Shown here piece after piece: positions 61,551 through 64,000 of a stretch of 64,000 nt of DNA (position 1 is the stretch's first letter; the number at the start of each line of letters is the position of its first letter). Below the pieces are notes generated by a model. That model made no database searches. It was not told where the DNA came from and was given only the letters and a program-made list of their open reading frames with translations. The stretch lies in contig NZ_CAMLHM010000011.1 in assembly GCF_946479885.1 (NCBI RefSeq), positions 1 through 64,000 on the forward strand. The letters run 5' to 3'. Made by a program: the position numbers and the translations under genes. The stretch is from an uncultured Devosia sp. Its GTDB lineage: Bacteria; Pseudomonadota; Alphaproteobacteria; Rhizobiales; Devosiaceae.

Positions 61551-63083
61551 ATGAAAATTGCGATCGTCCGCGAGCGTTTCGAGGGAGAGAACCGCGTTGC
61601 GGCGACCCCCGAGACGGTGGGCAAGCTGATTGCGCTGGGTGCCAGCGTTTCGGTGGAAAAAGGCGCGGGTATGGGCTCGCGTATCCTCGACAAGGAATAT
61701 CAGGCGGCCGGCGCGACCATCGCCGCCAGCGCCGATGCGGCGCTCAAGGGCGCCGAAGTCGTGTTGACCGTGCGTCGCCCAAGTGCGGCTTCCCTGGCCG
61801 GCGTCGCCAAGGGCGCGCTGGTGATCGGCGCGCTCGATCCCTATGGCAATGACAAGGATGTGGCGGCCCTTGCCAAAGCCGGCGTCACCGCCGTTTCCAT
61901 GGAATTCATGCCGCGCATCACCCGTGCGCAAGTGATGGACATTCTCTCCAGCCAGGCCAACCTTGCCGGCTATCAGGGTGTCATCGAAGCCGCAGCCGAG
62001 TTCGAGCGGGCTTTCCCGATGATGATGACCGCTGCCGGCACCGTGCGTCCGGCCAAGGCTTTCGTCATGGGCGCGGGCGTTGCTGGCCTCCAGGCCATCG
62101 CCACCGCCAAGCGGCTGGGTGCTGTGGTTTCGGCGACCGACGTGCGGCCAGCTGCCAAGGAACAGGTCGAGTCGCTCGGCGGCAAGTTCGTTGCCGTCGA
62201 GGACGAGGAATTCAAGCAGGCGGAAACCGCTGGCGGCTATGCCAAGCAGATGTCGGCTGAGTACCAGGCCAAGCAGGCCGAGTTGACCGCGACGCATATC
62301 GCCAAGCAGGACATCGTCATCACCACCGCGCTGATCCCGGGGCGTCCGGCGCCGCGGCTGATCACCAAGGCGATGGTGGAATCGATGGCCCCCGGCTCCG
62401 TCATCGTCGACCTCGCGGCCGAGCGCGGCGGCAATGTCGAGCTCACCGTTCCTGGCAAGGTCATCGAGCATAACGGCGTCAAGATCATCGGCTATACCAA
62501 CGTGCAGGGTCGCATCCCGACCACGGCCAGCCAGCTCTATGCGCGCAACCTGCTCGCCTTCCTCACCACGCTGATCGATGCCAAGGCCAAGGTGCTTGCC
62601 GTCAACTGGGACGACGAACTGGTCAAGGCGACGGTGCTGACGCGCGACGGCAAGGTGGTGCATCCCAACTTTGCGGCGTCGGCCGCCCCTGCCAAGGAAG
62701 CCAAGCCCGTTGCCGTGGCAAAGGCTGCGCCCAAGGCACCAGCCAAGACAGTCGAAGCCAAGGCTGCGCCGGTAAAGACCGGGGCAGTATCGGCCGCGCC
62801 GGCCAAGAAGGCTCCCGCCAAAAAGACCGAAGTGCCGGCCATGGCCGATGCGCCGAAGAAGGCAGCGCCGGGCGTGGAGCAGTCCATTCCGGTTGCCGCC
62901 GAGGCACCGGCCACGCCGGCCAGGCGCGCGGCCACCAAGAAGGCCGCCGCGGTGATCGATGCGGCCGCTGCTGTGAAGCCCGCGGCCAAGAAGCCGGCTG
63001 CCAAGGCAGAGGCTGCGCCCAAGCCGACCGCCGCCAAGAAGCCGGCCGCCAAAAAGCCTGCTGCACCCAAGGGAGCCAAGTAA
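61551..63083 (+). CDS. pntAA: NAD(P) transhydrogenase subunit alpha part 1, with long Ala/Lys/Pro tail
   Basis: A 510-residue protein whose first about 375 residues are a normal PntAA: N-terminal VRERFEGENRVAATPETV, the NAD-binding block VMGAGVAGLQAIATAKRLGA (about 170-189), and VTIPGK-like LTVPGKVIEHNGVKIIGYTN near 302. Then comes a tail of about 134 residues rich in Ala, Lys and Pro (AKKAPAKKTEVPAM, AAKKPAAKAEAAPKPTAAKK), similar to histone H1 or AlgP tails. Most PntAA proteins end near 380 residues. It hydrides NADP from NADH using the proton gradient together with PntAB and PntB. The tail may bind DNA, anionic lipid or the neighbouring subunits; this is inference. Confidence 0.9.
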   Translation: MKIAIVRERFEGENRVAATPETVGKLIALGASVSVEKGAGMGSRILDKEYQAAGATIAASADAALKGAEVVLTVRRPSAASLAGVAKGALVIGALDPYGNDKDVAALAKAGVTAVSMEFMPRITRAQVMDILSSQANLAGYQGVIEAAAEFERAFPMMMTAAGTVRPAKAFVMGAGVAGLQAIATAKRLGAVVSATDVRPAAKEQVESLGGKFVAVEDEEFKQAETAGGYAKQMSAEYQAKQAELTATHIAKQDIVITTALIPGRPAPRLITKAMVESMAPGSVIVDLAAERGGNVELTVPGKVIEHNGVKIIGYTNVQGRIPTTASQLYARNLLAFLTTLIDAKAKVLAVNWDDELVKATVLTRDGKVVHPNFAASAAPAKEAKPVAVAKAAPKAPAKTVEAKAAPVKTGAVSAAPAKKAPAKKTEVPAMADAPKKAAPGVEQSIPVAAEAPATPARRAATKKAAAVIDAAAAVKPAAKKPAAKAEAAPKPTAAKKPAAKKPAAPKGAK

Positions 63084-63446
63084 ATGGAAGCCACGGCAGA
63101 ACAGACCGCGGACGTGATCGCGGCCGCCGCACATGCGGCTATCGGGGGCGCCATCGACCCCTTCACCTTCCGCCTCGCCATTTTCGTCCTGGCGATCTTT
63201 GTGGGTTATTTCGTCGTCTGGTCGGTGACCCCGGCGCTGCATACGCCACTGATGAGCGTGACCAACGCCATCTCCTCGGTGATCGTGGTCGGTGCGCTGC
63301 TCGCCGTGGGTGTGCAGCTGGCGGCTGATGCCAACTGGGTCAGCAAGGTGTTCGGCTTCATCGCCCTGGTCTTTGCCAGCGTCAACATATTCGGCGGGTT
63401 CCTCGTCACCCAGCGCATGCTGGCAATGTACAAGAAGAAGGGCTAA
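63084..63446 (+). CDS. pntAB: NAD(P) transhydrogenase subunit alpha part 2
   Basis: A 120-residue membrane protein with three or four helices (about 32-50, 56-77 and 85-106), including [20 protein letters not shown], a conserved block of PntAB. It starts at the base after the pntAA stop. It forms part of the proton channel. Confidence 0.93.
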   Translation: MEATAEQTADVIAAAAHAAIGGAIDPFTFRLAIFVLAIFVGYFVVWSVTPALHTPLMSVTNAISSVIVVGALLAVGVQLAADANWVSKVFGFIALVFASVNIFGGFLVTQRMLAMYKKKG

Positions 63447-63451
63447 CGCCG

Positions 63452-64000
63452 ATGATCTCTGCAGATATCGCAGCGCTGCTCTACCTCGTCTCCGGTGTGC
63501 TGTTCATCCTGGCCCTGCGCGGCCTGTCGAGCCCCAAGTCGTCCCGCCAGGGTAACACCTTCGGCATGGTCGGCATGGGCATCGCCATCGTCACGACACT
63601 GGCCGTGGCGGCCCCATCCGACTGGATATCCTGGGTGCTGATCATCGGCGGCATCGGCATTGGTGGCGGCATCGGCGCCTATATGGCCCGTACCGTCAAG
63701 ATGACCGACATGCCGCAACTGGTCGCCGCCTTCCACTCGCTGGTTGGTCTTGCTGCCGTGTTCGTGGCCGCTGCGGCGCTCTATGCGCCAGAGGCTTTCG
63801 GCATCGGCATTCCGGGCGCCATCCACGCGCAGGCGCTGGTCGAAATGTCGATCGGCGTCGCCATCGGTGCCTTCACCTTCACCGGCTCGGTCATCGCCTT
63901 TGCCAAGCTCAACGGCAATATGAGCGGCAAGCCGATCATCCTGCCGGCGCGCCACGCCATCCATATCGTGATGGGCGTTGCTATCGTGCTGCTGGTCTGG
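63452..64000 (+). CDS. pntB: NAD(P) transhydrogenase subunit beta, N-terminal part (cut by window end)
   Basis: The first 183 residues of PntB, all membrane domain with about six helices. The conserved MTDMPQLVAAFHSLVGLAAV segment (about 88-107) contains the channel histidine region, and FTGSVIAFAKLNGNMSGKPI follows. The NADP-binding domain lies beyond the window. The gene starts 5 bases after pntAB. Confidence 0.93.
   Translation, partial: MISADIAALLYLVSGVLFILALRGLSSPKSSRQGNTFGMVGMGIAIVTTLAVAAPSDWISWVLIIGGIGIGGGIGAYMARTVKMTDMPQLVAAFHSLVGLAAVFVAAAALYAPEAFGIGIPGAIHAQALVEMSIGVAIGAFTFTGSVIAFAKLNGNMSGKPIILPARHAIHIVMGVAIVLLVW

Noticed and set aside
61476..63242. A 588-residue minus-strand frame opposite pntAA, rich in Gly, Leu and Arg
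   Set aside because: The composition is the reverse complement of the Ala/Lys/Pro tail; pntAA is certain.

Overview
The window is GC-rich, almost fully coding bacterial chromosome with long operons and many 1-8 base gene overlaps. Gene content points to an alphaproteobacterium of the order Hyphomicrobiales: a three-subunit transhydrogenase (pntAA/pntAB/pntB) preceded by a tiny aa3-oxidase subunit IV gene, oligosaccharide ABC systems of the Opp type, and TTAA-N7-TTAA patterns that match the CtrA site. A Devosia-like organism is my guess from overall style and is not proven. I found no rRNA, tRNA, CRISPR array, insertion sequence or phage gene.

Region 1 (1-13371) is a carbohydrate locus: the end of a GH38 alpha-mannosidase, a PHP-type metallohydrolase, a LacI and a ROK regulator, a five-gene Opp-type ABC importer (binding protein, two permeases, two ATPases) and a large unrecognised protein. 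Region 2 (13384-19068) is ferric-siderophore uptake: two tandem paralogous binding proteins and a sucrase/ferredoxin-like protein on the minus strand, with two FecCD permeases and an ATPase on the plus strand.

Region 3 (19133-31038) is aromatic catabolism. Feruloyl-CoA synthase, crotonase, SDR dehydrogenase, thiolase and a 4-hydroxybenzoyl-CoA-type thioesterase make a complete CoA-dependent beta-oxidation of a cinnamate side chain. A TRAP transporter probably brings in substrate. VanA, VanR and VanB would then demethylate vanillate. A MarR regulator is encoded in the middle, and the same AGTTAT-N5-ATAAC element lies before both the synthase operon and the MarR/TRAP divergent promoter.

Region 4 (31035-50679) is an exopolysaccharide cluster. 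WecB and WecC make UDP-ManNAcA. It also holds a WecG/TagA transferase, two GT4 transferases, a flippase, a polymerase, a Wzz-type chain-length protein, a GH5 hydrolase, a heparinase-like lyase, a CapK-like ligase, two FemAB/CelD-type acyltransferases, a di-iron hydroxylase and a beta-propeller protein. Region 5 (50676-55921) holds a degenerate receiver protein, a small unknown protein, a flavin-dependent halogenase that keeps its catalytic residues, and a three-gene ABC-2 exporter.

Region 6 (55992-64000) has a TetR/SDR divergent pair, a sigma-54 response regulator, a 59-residue membrane protein with a structured leader, an M3 oligopeptidase, the aa3 subunit IV, and the transhydrogenase operon. 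Its PntAA carries an unusual Ala/Lys/Pro-rich, histone-H1-like tail.
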